In this document: positions 1-6,882 of the stretch, one piece after another
Position numbering within the stretch: position 1 is the first letter of the stretch
Layout of the letters: each line of letters starts with the position of its first letter
Origin: Marinobacter gelidimuriae
GTDB taxonomy: Bacteria > Pseudomonadota > Gammaproteobacteria > Pseudomonadales > Oleiphilaceae
Direction of reading: 5' to 3'
Assembly (NCBI RefSeq): GCF_000372805.1
Contig: NZ_KB889878.1
Location: 1-52,502, forward strand
Length of the DNA: 52,502 nt
Program-made: the position numbers and the translations under genes
The notes under the pieces: generated by a model
What the model was told of the DNA's origin: nothing
What the model saw: only the letters and a program-made list of their open reading frames with translations
Databases searched by the model: none

Positions 1-422
1 TCGCGGCCTTCGGGTTCAATCACAATGGCACCGTAGGCGCCATCGGGCTCCTGAAAACCAGCGTGACTGTGATACCAGAAGGTGCCCGACTGAGTGATGG
101 GAAACTTATAGGTGAAGGTCTCTCCGGGCTCGATACCCGGAAAGCTGATACCGGGCACGCCGTCCTGAGTAAAAGGCAGGATCATGCCATGCCAGTGAAT
201 GGACGTCATTTCATTCAGGTTGTTGGTCACGTTAATCGAGACCTCTTCGCCTTCCTTGAAGCGCATAACCGGCCCCGGAGAGGCACCGTTGTAACCAATG
301 CCTTCTTTGACGAAGTCACCGGTATCAATTTGTACCCGGTCAACGCTCAGATTGTACTCGCCAGCCAAACCCACGACCGGCAGCAACAGGCCTAACGCCA
401 ACACTAGACGGCTTGCTTTCAT
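1..422 (-). CDS. Multicopper oxidase, CopA-like (partial, N-terminal 140 residues)
   Basis: The gene runs off the left edge; only the first cupredoxin domain is visible. The start is ATG at 422, with a CGGAG ribosome site six bases upstream. Residues 1-20 form a plain Sec-type signal peptide (MKASRLVLALGLLLP...GLA) without a twin-arginine motif. Copper ligands are visible as HWHG (H76, H78) and HSH (H118, H120), the first two of the four His motifs that build the trinuclear type 2/3 site of multicopper oxidases. The family oxidises Cu(I) or phenolic substrates in the periplasm and is a usual partner in copper resistance. It lies 88 bp downstream of the cupredoxin gene on the same strand, so the two are probably co-transcribed. 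The C-terminal type 1 copper domain lies outside the window, so the exact subfamily cannot be fixed. Confidence 0.85.
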   Translation of the reverse strand, partial: MKASRLVLALGLLLPVVGLAGEYNLSVDRVQIDTGDFVKEGIGYNGASPGPVMRFKEGEEVSINVTNNLNEMTSIHWHGMILPFTQDGVPGISFPGIEPGETFTYKFPITQSGTFWYHSHAGFQEPDGAYGAIVIEPEGR

Positions 423-510
423 ATAAAACTCCGATTAATGCAGATAAAAACGGGCTCTGGCCAACCGAAGCAACTTGGCTGGCCATCACGAAGTGATTCT
501 TGCTCAATGG

Positions 511-1077
511 TTACTGGGTATCAGCCTTGCTGTCCACAGGGCCTTCGAAAATCACCTCTCCATACATTCCGGATTGGTAATGTCCGGGAACATTGCAGGC
601 GAACTCGATGTCGGCTTTGTCACTGAACTTCCACACCAATTCTTCGCTCTTACCCGGCTCAAGCAGAATGCTGTTGGGATCATCATGCTTCATGGACTGG
701 CCGTCACCCATGTCCATGCTCATCATCTCTCGGTTGAGTTTGCCGCCTTGAATAACACCATGCTCGACCATCTTCATCATTTCTTTCTGATGGCCTTCAT
801 GCGTGGCCGGCGTACCGATATTGAACTCATGCACCAGACTACCCTTGTTCTCCACGACAAACCGCACGGTTTCCCCCGGCTCAACAGCGATCGATTCCGG
901 CTCATAATAATTATCGTACATTTCTACGGTAATCGTCCGGCTTGCCTCGGACGCCTTCCCCGCTTCACCACTCTTGGCGCCCTGACCGTGCCCGTCTCCG
1001 TGAGCACCACCCGCAAAAGCGGCTGCTGAAACTGACATGGCTAATGCTGCGACTACGAACTTTGATACGCTCATCAA
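511..1077 (-). CDS. Periplasmic cupredoxin-domain copper protein (CopI-like)
   Basis: 188 residues. Residues 1-22 are a Sec signal peptide, followed by a Gly/His-rich linker (about 23-46) and one cupredoxin fold. Candidate type 1 copper ligands are H83 (LVHEFNIG), C161, H166 and M171, in the classical C-x4-H-x4-M spacing (FACNVPGHYQSGMYGEV). A Met/His-rich insertion (about residues 92-131, with REMMSMDMGDGQSMKHDD) sits between the first His and the Cys. Such insertions are common in small copper-tolerance cupredoxins and may bind extra copper. It is upstream of a multicopper oxidase and divergent from a two-component system, so a role in periplasmic copper handling is likely. Whether it is an electron carrier or a copper chaperone cannot be told from sequence. 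Confidence 0.85.
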   Translation of the reverse strand: MMSVSKFVVAALAMSVSAAAFAGGAHGDGHGQGAKSGEAGKASEASRTITVEMYDNYYEPESIAVEPGETVRFVVENKGSLVHEFNIGTPATHEGHQKEMMKMVEHGVIQGGKLNREMMSMDMGDGQSMKHDDPNSILLEPGKSEELVWKFSDKADIEFACNVPGHYQSGMYGEVIFEGPVDSKADTQ

Positions 1078-1175
1078 ACTTTCTCCTGTGATATGTCATG
1101 GCGTGCGTTCAAAACCCACTGGGTTTATCCGGCAACGTGAGCATTCGGCTAAAACACTTGATACCATCGCTCATC

Positions 1176-1232
1176 AACCTGAATTCTTTCTGAAAATGCT
1201 GAAATATTTTTCGTTCAGGCTGAATTCAGGTT
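1176..1232. promoter_or_regulatory. Inverted repeat and CTGAA iterons in the divergent cupredoxin / regulator promoter
   Basis: A perfect 11-bp inverted repeat (AACCTGAATTC at 1176-1186, GAATTCAGGTT at 1222-1232) lies in the 204-bp gap between the cupredoxin gene and the response regulator gene. Between and within the arms, CTGAA recurs at 1179, 1190, 1199 and 1220, with reverse copies at 1214-1218 and 1225-1229. OmpR-family regulators bind short direct repeats about one helical turn apart, so this is a candidate operator for the adjacent regulator acting on both divergent transcripts. The function is inferred; the repeats are seen directly. Confidence 0.5.
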
Positions 1233-1281
1233 ACTAGCGGACACTGCATCAGCCGGTTTGGCCTAAGGAAAGGAACAACAG

Positions 1282-1947
1282 ATGAGATTACTGCTTGTAG
1301 AGGATGACCGTTTGTTGGCCGACGGGCTTGCCAGCCAACTTGAGAAGGCCGGCTTCAGTGTCGATGTCACCGGCACGGCCAAAGAAGCGATGCTTTTGGG
1401 CGTGCAGGAAGACTACCGGGCAGCGGTGTTGGATCTCGGACTGCCCGACGGGAATGGTTTGGACGTGTTACGAAAATGGCGCCGGGATAACGCAAACTTT
1501 GCGGTTTTAATTCTAACGGCGCGAGGCGACTGGCAAGACAAAGTCAGCGGCCTGAAAGCCGGCGCGGACGATTATCTCGCCAAACCCTTTCAGGCTGAGG
1601 AACTGATTGCCAGGCTGAATGCCATCGTGCGCCGCAGCGAAGGGCGCGTTCTCTCCTCAGTAAAAGTGGGACATTTTGAGCTTGACGAAAACCGGCAATG
1701 CCTGAAAATCGACGACGGTACAGAACACAGTTTGACCGGCACCGAGTTCCGGCTGCTCAGGTGTCTGATGAGTCACCCCGGGCACATTTTTTCCAAAGAA
1801 CAACTCATGGAGCAGCTCTACAATCTTAATGAGAGCCCCAATGAAAACGTCATCGAAGCGTATATCCGGCGCCTGCGAAAATTAGTGGGCGCAGAGACCA
1901 TCGCAACGCGTCGCGGTCAGGGGTACGTATTCAATGACGCTGTTTAA
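1282..1947 (+). CDS. OmpR/PhoP-family response regulator
   Basis: 221 residues. The receiver domain (1-~115) has the acidic pocket E7-D8-D9, phospho-acceptor D51 (VLDLGLPDGNG), the switch Thr (LTARG, about 79) and K101 (AKPF). A C-terminal winged-helix DNA-binding domain (about 125-219) ends in IEAYIRRLRKLVGAETIATRRGQGYVF, typical of OmpR/PhoB output domains. An AAGGAAAGG ribosome site precedes the ATG. The stop overlaps the start of the downstream sensor kinase by 14 bp, so the two are translated together. The receiver and effector most resemble PhoP/QseB/PmrA-type regulators. Its position opposite copper genes suggests, but does not prove, metal-linked control. Confidence 0.9.
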   Translation: MRLLLVEDDRLLADGLASQLEKAGFSVDVTGTAKEAMLLGVQEDYRAAVLDLGLPDGNGLDVLRKWRRDNANFAVLILTARGDWQDKVSGLKAGADDYLAKPFQAEELIARLNAIVRRSEGRVLSSVKVGHFELDENRQCLKIDDGTEHSLTGTEFRLLRCLMSHPGHIFSKEQLMEQLYNLNESPNENVIEAYIRRLRKLVGAETIATRRGQGYVFNDAV

Positions 1948-3268
1948 AAAGCCGGTTTCTGTAAAAGGTGCGCTTCTGCTCCTGCTGTTACCAGCCGGCG
2001 TTGGCCTGATGGCTATCGCATGGCTTGTACACGGGCTGCTTCTGGAAAGGATGTCCCGGGAGTTTGTCGAAAGCCGTCTGAAAGACGAAGTGGTCTTCCT
2101 GGAACACCACATTCGCCAAGCCGAAGGCCAAATAGACATGCTTCAGACCGGTGACTATTTTGAGGAGGTATTTCACCATGCCTTTGCTATCCAGTCCCCG
2201 TCTCAAACGGTCATCTCTCCGCAATCGTGGCACCCACTGCTAGGCCCGTTGCTGCAGTCTGGCGAACAGCAAGGTATCGAGGTACACAATGCGAAAGTAC
2301 CCGACTTGCCTTCCGACATTCTCGCCTATCAAAAATCATTTTTTGTAAAAGACACCCCTATTACGGTCATCGTTTCAGAAGACATGGGAGCGCTGCAAAA
2401 CAGCCAGGCAGAACTGCATGCGTGGACGGCAATCGTATCGATCTTGCTGATCTTTTTGCTGGTGGGAGTCATCTGGTTTGGCATTAACCTGTCAATGCGG
2501 CCCGTTGTCTCGCTTCAGGCCGCTCTCAAACGACTACAGAGCGGCGAAATATCGCGGATCGACGCAGACGCCCCGGAAGAGTTTCAACCATTGGTGCAAC
2601 AGCTCAATCAACTCCTCGATTCCCTGGATCAACGGCTTGAGCGCTCCCGGGAAGCGCTGGCGAACCTGTCTCACAGCGTTAAAACGCCCATTGCGGCCGT
2701 TAGACAGGTTCTTGAGGATACCAGCCGGCCGCTGGATGAAAGCCTAAGGCATGAGATGGGATCACGCCTGAGCGATATTGACAGGCAATTAGAGGCGGAG
2801 ATGCGGCGCAGTCGGTTTGCCGGGCCCCAGGTTGGTAAAAGTGCTTACCCCGTAAAGCAAGCCCGGGATCTTTTGTGGATGCTGGGCCGGCTTTACCCCG
2901 AAAAGTCGTTCGAACTGTCCACCTCACTCACCGAGGAATTTCGCTGGCCGATTGAGGAGCATGATCTGAACGAAATATTGGGAAATTTGCTCGATAATGC
3001 CGGCAAATGGTCTAAAGGATGCGTTGAACTCTCTTTAGAGCAGCGTAGTGGTTTAGCGCAGATTGTCGTCACAGATGATGGGTCTGGGGTATCAGAAAGT
3101 GATCAGGTGCACTTGGGTCAGAGAGGGCGACGTCTCGATGAACAAACTCCAGGGCATGGGCTTGGTCTTGCTATCGTTCGCGAAATAGTCGCTCGGTATG
3201 GAGGTGAGACCTGTTTTTCAAATGGGTCAAAAGGAGGCTTGAAAGTACTGATCGAAATCTCAATTTGA
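1934..3268 (+). CDS. PhoQ-like membrane sensor histidine kinase
   Basis: 444 residues. There are two transmembrane segments (about 13-36 and 164-186) flanking a periplasmic sensor of about 125 residues, then a HAMP-like linker (about 187-235). The phospho-accepting H247 lies in the H-box LSHSVKTPIAAV. The N-box contains N351 and N355 (ILGNLLDNAGKWS), the G1 box is DDGSGVSESD (about 381-390) and the G2 box is GHGLGLAIV (about 407-415). The HSxKTPxA H-box and NLLDNAxKW N-box are characteristic of PhoQ-type kinases. It is translationally coupled to the response regulator just upstream. The periplasmic domain has no acidic patch as striking as that of enteric PhoQ, so the signal is unknown. Its 3' end overlaps the convergent CYTH remnant by 9 bp. 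Confidence 0.9.
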   Translation: MTLFKKPVSVKGALLLLLLPAGVGLMAIAWLVHGLLLERMSREFVESRLKDEVVFLEHHIRQAEGQIDMLQTGDYFEEVFHHAFAIQSPSQTVISPQSWHPLLGPLLQSGEQQGIEVHNAKVPDLPSDILAYQKSFFVKDTPITVIVSEDMGALQNSQAELHAWTAIVSILLIFLLVGVIWFGINLSMRPVVSLQAALKRLQSGEISRIDADAPEEFQPLVQQLNQLLDSLDQRLERSREALANLSHSVKTPIAAVRQVLEDTSRPLDESLRHEMGSRLSDIDRQLEAEMRRSRFAGPQVGKSAYPVKQARDLLWMLGRLYPEKSFELSTSLTEEFRWPIEEHDLNEILGNLLDNAGKWSKGCVELSLEQRSGLAQIVVTDDGSGVSESDQVHLGQRGRRLDEQTPGHGLGLAIVREIVARYGGETCFSNGSKGGLKVLIEISI

Positions 3269-3559
3269 TGCTTTTCTCCTGAATTCAGATAATAATCGCA
3301 GCACTTTGGCGTAACCGGGTAGAGGAAGGAGGGTCGTTGCCCACACCGTTAACCGGGAGGGGTCACCAGACTTGAGCTCAAATTCCACCTCATTCAGGGG
3401 CTGCCGGTGTTCTCTGGCAATAATGGAGCCCCGGTCCAGGGCACATTCGATGACCGCCTGGCCATCATTGAGCACAAAAACCCGACGTTCAAAGTTGGTC
3501 TCGAACACCGGCCCCAGCCAGGCAGTGTCAGTCAGTTTGATTTCCAGTTCTTCCGCCAT
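3260..3559 (-). pseudogene. CYTH triphosphatase (YgiF-type) with internal in-frame deletion
   Basis: 99 codons remain open. Residues 1-10 (MAEELEIKLT) are the canonical N-terminus of bacterial CYTH proteins, whose ExExK signature (here E4, E6, K8) opens the triphosphate tunnel. They run directly into the second half of the domain: PVFETNFERRVF, AVIECALDRGSI and EVEFELKSGD. The central strands that carry the Arg/Lys residues of the tunnel floor, on the order of 100 residues, are missing, yet the frame is kept. A normal CYTH domain is about 180-200 residues and YgiF-type proteins also carry a C-terminal CHAD domain. Neither is complete here. The product is almost certainly inactive as a triphosphatase, though it could still be translated. 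It converges on the sensor kinase gene and overlaps it by 9 bp. Confidence 0.75.
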
Positions 3560-3904
3560 AACATGTCAGTTATTGAGTCAATGATTTCATAGCATGTTAA
3601 TCTGAAAAAAATAATTTTCAATCTCTATCAGAGCAACCTTCTGCCCACCAACGACGTCAGCATGTGTTCACCCCCGTCCGGCTTGGTCATCCTCACGGAA
3701 AGACGATATCAAGGACAATCATTCTGGCAATTAAGGATTTTTAGCACTTACGCTGACGGCATCATCTGCCACCTCCCCACCTTGAACCTCTCACCCTCCA
3801 GAAGGAGTGAAGTCAGGCTTCTCCGGGCAAAAAAAACCAGCCTCACCGAAAACCGGTGGGCTGGCTATTATCAAAACAACAACATGCTAATCAGCAGCTT
3901 CGCA
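3560..3904. other. Intergenic region between porin and CYTH relic
   Basis: 345 bp without a convincing gene. It holds the porin terminator (3829-3866) and presumably the promoter of the CYTH remnant on the minus strand. I see no clear -35/-10 pair, repeat or RNA gene in the rest. Confidence 0.5.
3829..3866 (-). terminator. Rho-independent terminator of the porin gene
   Basis: On the minus strand a CCAGCC..CACCGG stem closes on a short TTTT loop, pairs with CGGTG..GGCTGG, and is followed at once by a run of eight T. It lies 39 bp past the porin stop codon. Confidence 0.8.
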
Positions 3905-5044
3905 TCAGAACAGGTAGACACCGCCCAAACTCAGCTCGTTGTAGTCAGAATCATAAGTGCTGCCTTCCTCGTCAGTACGACGCAGACCTTCTACGTAGAC
4001 GTACATGCTGTCCGACACATTGTGCATAGCCTGAATCGTCACGGCATCTGACTTTCGTTTGGCGCCATCCGCGCCCTTGACATCATCCTCTTCCATTTCA
4101 TAGGAGAGCGTAAACCGGTTAGCGCCGAGCGTGTAGATACCCATAACGCCGACCAACTGCTCACCCAGGCCGGTTTCATCTGCAACGGTGAAAAATGACT
4201 CGAAGGAATCCACGGGATCGTATTCTGCAGCCGTTTGCCCGGTCTCATAGCCAAGTGCGAGATTTTGGTCACCCTTTTGGCCCGAGTAAAAGGTGTTAAA
4301 GGACAGGTTATCGTTCACCACCCAATCCACCCGGGCGCCGTAGGTGTTCTCATTGCTCGCGGCCGCGTCATTGGAATCCATCGCCACGGCAAAGGTCAGG
4401 TCTCCCATGACATATTTGGCGCCCAGCTGGAATGGATACTTTGAGTTTCCATCTGCCCGCTCGGCCTGACCGTCAACCTGGACCACTGCGTGCAGAGTCA
4501 GGCCACTGAAATTCGGCGATATATACTGAATCAGATCATCTTCGCCGGTGAGAAAGTTTGCGAACAAGTTCGCCTGTCCAATCTCGTAATACCAGTCGCC
4601 ATAGTCGCCAATCAACACTTCATACTGGGAGTCGTCGGAACCGATCCAGACTTCACCAAAGTTACCACGGAGGCCAATGTATGCTTCGTCAACTTCTATT
4701 CCTTCATTTGCCTTTGCGTCACCGTACTGACCTTCCGTGGGGGAAAAACCCTCTAGTTCCAGCCGCCCGAATGCTTCGACACCCGGCATAATTTCGTGGG
4801 AATTCTGGATGCCCAACGTCGAATAACTAAAATCTGTCAACTGGCTATCGCTACCTCCAAAACCCTCATGATCCCGGTTTCGATAAATCATCTGTACGTT
4901 ACCGTACACATCCGGCATGATATCCAGCCTCGCGGCCAACTCGGACGCCTTGTCACCAGAAGTGCCTTCAACATTTGCGCCTATTGCTGGCAGAGCGAAC
5001 ACAGCTGAAAGTAAACCTAACGTAATAGGGTTCTTTTTCATCAT
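3905..5044 (-). CDS. Outer-membrane porin (general Gram-negative porin family)
   Basis: 379 residues. The signal peptide is residues 1-23 (MMKKNPITLGLLSAVFALPAIGA). The mature chain alternates hydrophobic and polar residues in many short beta strands and ends in GVYLF, the C-terminal aromatic that marks a beta-barrel for the BAM complex. Typical porin motifs are visible, such as AYIGLRGNFGEVWIGSDD (the strand before loop L3) and NTYGARVDWVVNDNLSFNTFYSGQ. The mature protein is strongly acidic, as expected for a marine or halotolerant bacterium. The length fits a 16-strand trimeric porin. It is a single-gene unit with its own terminator and a 331-bp upstream region. Substrate selectivity cannot be judged. 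Confidence 0.88.
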   Translation of the reverse strand: MMKKNPITLGLLSAVFALPAIGANVEGTSGDKASELAARLDIMPDVYGNVQMIYRNRDHEGFGGSDSQLTDFSYSTLGIQNSHEIMPGVEAFGRLELEGFSPTEGQYGDAKANEGIEVDEAYIGLRGNFGEVWIGSDDSQYEVLIGDYGDWYYEIGQANLFANFLTGEDDLIQYISPNFSGLTLHAVVQVDGQAERADGNSKYPFQLGAKYVMGDLTFAVAMDSNDAAASNENTYGARVDWVVNDNLSFNTFYSGQKGDQNLALGYETGQTAAEYDPVDSFESFFTVADETGLGEQLVGVMGIYTLGANRFTLSYEMEEDDVKGADGAKRKSDAVTIQAMHNVSDSMYVYVEGLRRTDEEGSTYDSDYNELSLGGVYLF

Positions 5045-5375
5045 TTTTTCCTTTTTTGAGTTAACTCAGGTTTTAACGTCGAGATGAATCCCGATTTTCG
5101 GTACCGCTTGTCAGCTTGAGTGGACTAAATCATTCATAAACTCTACGTCACTTTCGTGACACACACTGACTGACGTTGTAACTCTCTACATATTGCTTAT
5201 TGTCCGGTTTGACTCTCAATGAGTTAGCGAACGTTTTTCATGCTTCGCATTACATGCCCTTTTTAATGCACCAACCAATATTTTGCAAATTCTTAATGTG
5301 CATTTATCGGCTTTTTTAGCGATTTCTTTGCATATTTAATAATCAAAAACTCAATCTTCACAATTTTTCGGCTAT
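5045..5375 (-). promoter_or_regulatory. Upstream region of the porin gene
   Basis: 331 bp, distinctly AT-rich, between the porin start and the truncated dtd. Two perfect small palindromes are visible: GTCAC-TTTC-GTGAC at 5147-5160, and GAGTTAACTC at 5058-5067 just upstream of the purine-rich ribosome site AAAAAAGGAAAAA. These could be regulator sites for porin expression. I could not identify a confident -35/-10 pair or the regulator involved. Confidence 0.4.
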
Positions 5376-5660
5376 TTATGCCGCCTTCGACTGCAGTAAA
5401 AATGTGACAGGGCCATCGTTTGTAAACTGGGGAACAACCAGCAGGCTGCCACCAAGACTTTTCAGACTCAGATTCATGCGGCCTTGCTGATCGGGAAAAA
5501 TACGGTAATTGACAGTTCGTCGGCACAGGTCTTTTGCCTGCTGCGGCGTGTCAGACTGCTCAATTCCCAGCAACAATAGAACACCGCGGCCAATACTCGC
5601 GATGGTATTGCCGTCGACAGTGACCTTGGCTTCTGTCACACGCTGGAGCAGTGCTTTCAT
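5376..5660 (-). pseudogene. dtd: D-aminoacyl-tRNA deacylase with internal in-frame deletion
   Basis: 94 residues against about 145 in the family. The N-terminal two thirds are normal (MKALLQRVTEAKVTVDGN, then MNLSLKSLGGSLLVVPQFT). The chain then jumps from QFT straight to NDGPVTFLLQ, the motif at the very C-terminus. Compared with the E. coli protein about 54 residues are missing, including the LAADT..RPSFS segment and the helix that packs against the active site, but the reading frame is preserved. The active-site Thr of SQFT (here PQFT) and the Gly-cisPro-like GPVT motif survive. They are now adjacent in sequence, so correct folding is doubtful. Dtd normally removes D-amino acids or glycine from mischarged tRNA. 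It follows pip on the same strand, an arrangement common in related genomes. An active paralogue may exist elsewhere. Confidence 0.8.
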
Positions 5661-5787
5661 TCGAAATCCCCGTAGGTGGGAGTCGACCGTTTATTACCAA
5701 CCGGCAAGAGTTTATCCATGCTGGCTCAGGATGGCAACCCCACGGGGGCCGGTACCTGACTTTGTCATTTTTTTGTGGGTTTTCTTG

Positions 5788-6747
5788 TCAGCTCGCCCGC
5801 TCAACTTTTGTGGCTAGGTTTTCCACCGCACGCATTAGGGCGTCTACAATAGCGGGCTCTGACGCGCTGTGGCCGGCATCGCGAATAATCTGCAAATCCG
5901 CTTGTGGCCAGGCGCGGCTAAGAGCCAGCGCGTTGTCTAGCGGGCATACCATGTCGTAGCGGCCATGCACAATGACCGCAGGGATGTTTGCCAGTTTGTG
6001 GGCATCGCGCACGATTTGATCGGGTTCAAGAAACGACTGATTCATAAAGTAGTGACATTCGATACGTGCCAAGGCGATCGCCACGTGGGGGTGGCCAAAG
6101 TGTTCGACCACGTCTGGATTGGGGTGCAAGGTGGCGCAGCGCCCTTCCCAAATAGACCAGGCCTTTGCGGCCTGAATCTGTTCCAGCTCATTGCGACTGG
6201 TCAGGCGCTTGTAGTAGGCCGACACCATATCGCCACGCTCGTGTTCTGGAATCTGCGCCAGGTAATCTTCCCAGTAGTCAGGGAACACCCGGCTGGCGCC
6301 GTTTTGGTAGAACCAGTGAATATCTTCGGGCCGGCACAGGAAAATGCCCCGCAACACCATGCCCGTTACCCGCTGCGGATGGGCCTGCGCGTACACCAGG
6401 CTTAAGGTGGAGCCCCAGCTGCCACCGAACAGCAGCCACTGGTCAATACCCAAAAACTCACGCAGGGTTTCTATATCCGCTATCAAACGGTCGGTACTGT
6501 TGCTGGCAAGCTCCGCCAGCGGCGTTGAGCGCCCTGCGCCGCGCTGGTCCATCAGAATAATGCGGAACCGTTCGGCATCAAAAAAACGCCGGTGGTAATC
6601 CTCGCAACCTGCACCGGGGCCGCCGTGTATAAACAGCACCGGTATGCCCTCAGGGTTACCACTTTCTTCAACGTAAAGTTGATGGGGCTCTTCAACCGCC
6701 AGCCGGTGTGTGGCGTAGGGCTTTATATCGGGGAACAAGGTGCGCAT
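5788..6747 (-). CDS. pip: Proline iminopeptidase
   Basis: 319 residues, full length for the family. It is an alpha/beta-hydrolase of peptidase family S33 that removes N-terminal proline from peptides in the cytoplasm. Visible landmarks are the oxyanion motif HGGPGAG (about 41-47), DQRGAGRSTP (about 68-77), the nucleophile elbow GGSWGSTL (Ser about 111), the Asp near VHGRYDMVCP and the catalytic His in IRDAGHSASEP. The N-terminus (MRTLFPDIKPYATHRLAVEEPHQLYVEESGNP) is typical. A GGAG ribosome site precedes the ATG. It sits between typA and the truncated dtd on the same strand, separated from typA by a strong terminator. Confidence 0.95.
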   Translation of the reverse strand: MRTLFPDIKPYATHRLAVEEPHQLYVEESGNPEGIPVLFIHGGPGAGCEDYHRRFFDAERFRIILMDQRGAGRSTPLAELASNSTDRLIADIETLREFLGIDQWLLFGGSWGSTLSLVYAQAHPQRVTGMVLRGIFLCRPEDIHWFYQNGASRVFPDYWEDYLAQIPEHERGDMVSAYYKRLTSRNELEQIQAAKAWSIWEGRCATLHPNPDVVEHFGHPHVAIALARIECHYFMNQSFLEPDQIVRDAHKLANIPAVIVHGRYDMVCPLDNALALSRAWPQADLQIIRDAGHSASEPAIVDALMRAVENLATKVERAS

Positions 6748-6830
6748 GGCGGCTCCACAGTCATAGGAATGATAACGGTAGTGTAGCGAAGTTACCGCAC
6801 AGCGGGGGCACGATTGATGAACGGCACGCC

Positions 6831-6868
6831 AAAAAAACCGGCCGCTGTTTCCAGCGGCCGGTTTTTTT
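6831..6868. terminator. Bidirectional rho-independent terminator after typA
   Basis: A perfect 9-bp GC stem (CCGGCCGCT / AGCGGCCGG) with a six-base loop is flanked by seven A on the left and seven T on the right. It can therefore terminate in either direction. It lies 15 bp past the typA stop and upstream of pip. Confidence 0.9.
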
Positions 6869-6882
6869 CTACGCTGCCAGTG

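Noticed and set aside
475..1029. Long plus-strand open frame opposite the cupredoxin gene
   Set aside because: It is the antisense shadow of a gene with a signal peptide and copper ligands; no ribosome site and no recognisable product.
3279..3288. CCTGAATTCAG near the end of the sensor kinase as a further copy of the copper-locus operator
   Set aside because: It lies between two converging gene ends with no second arm, so it cannot act on a promoter; probably chance.
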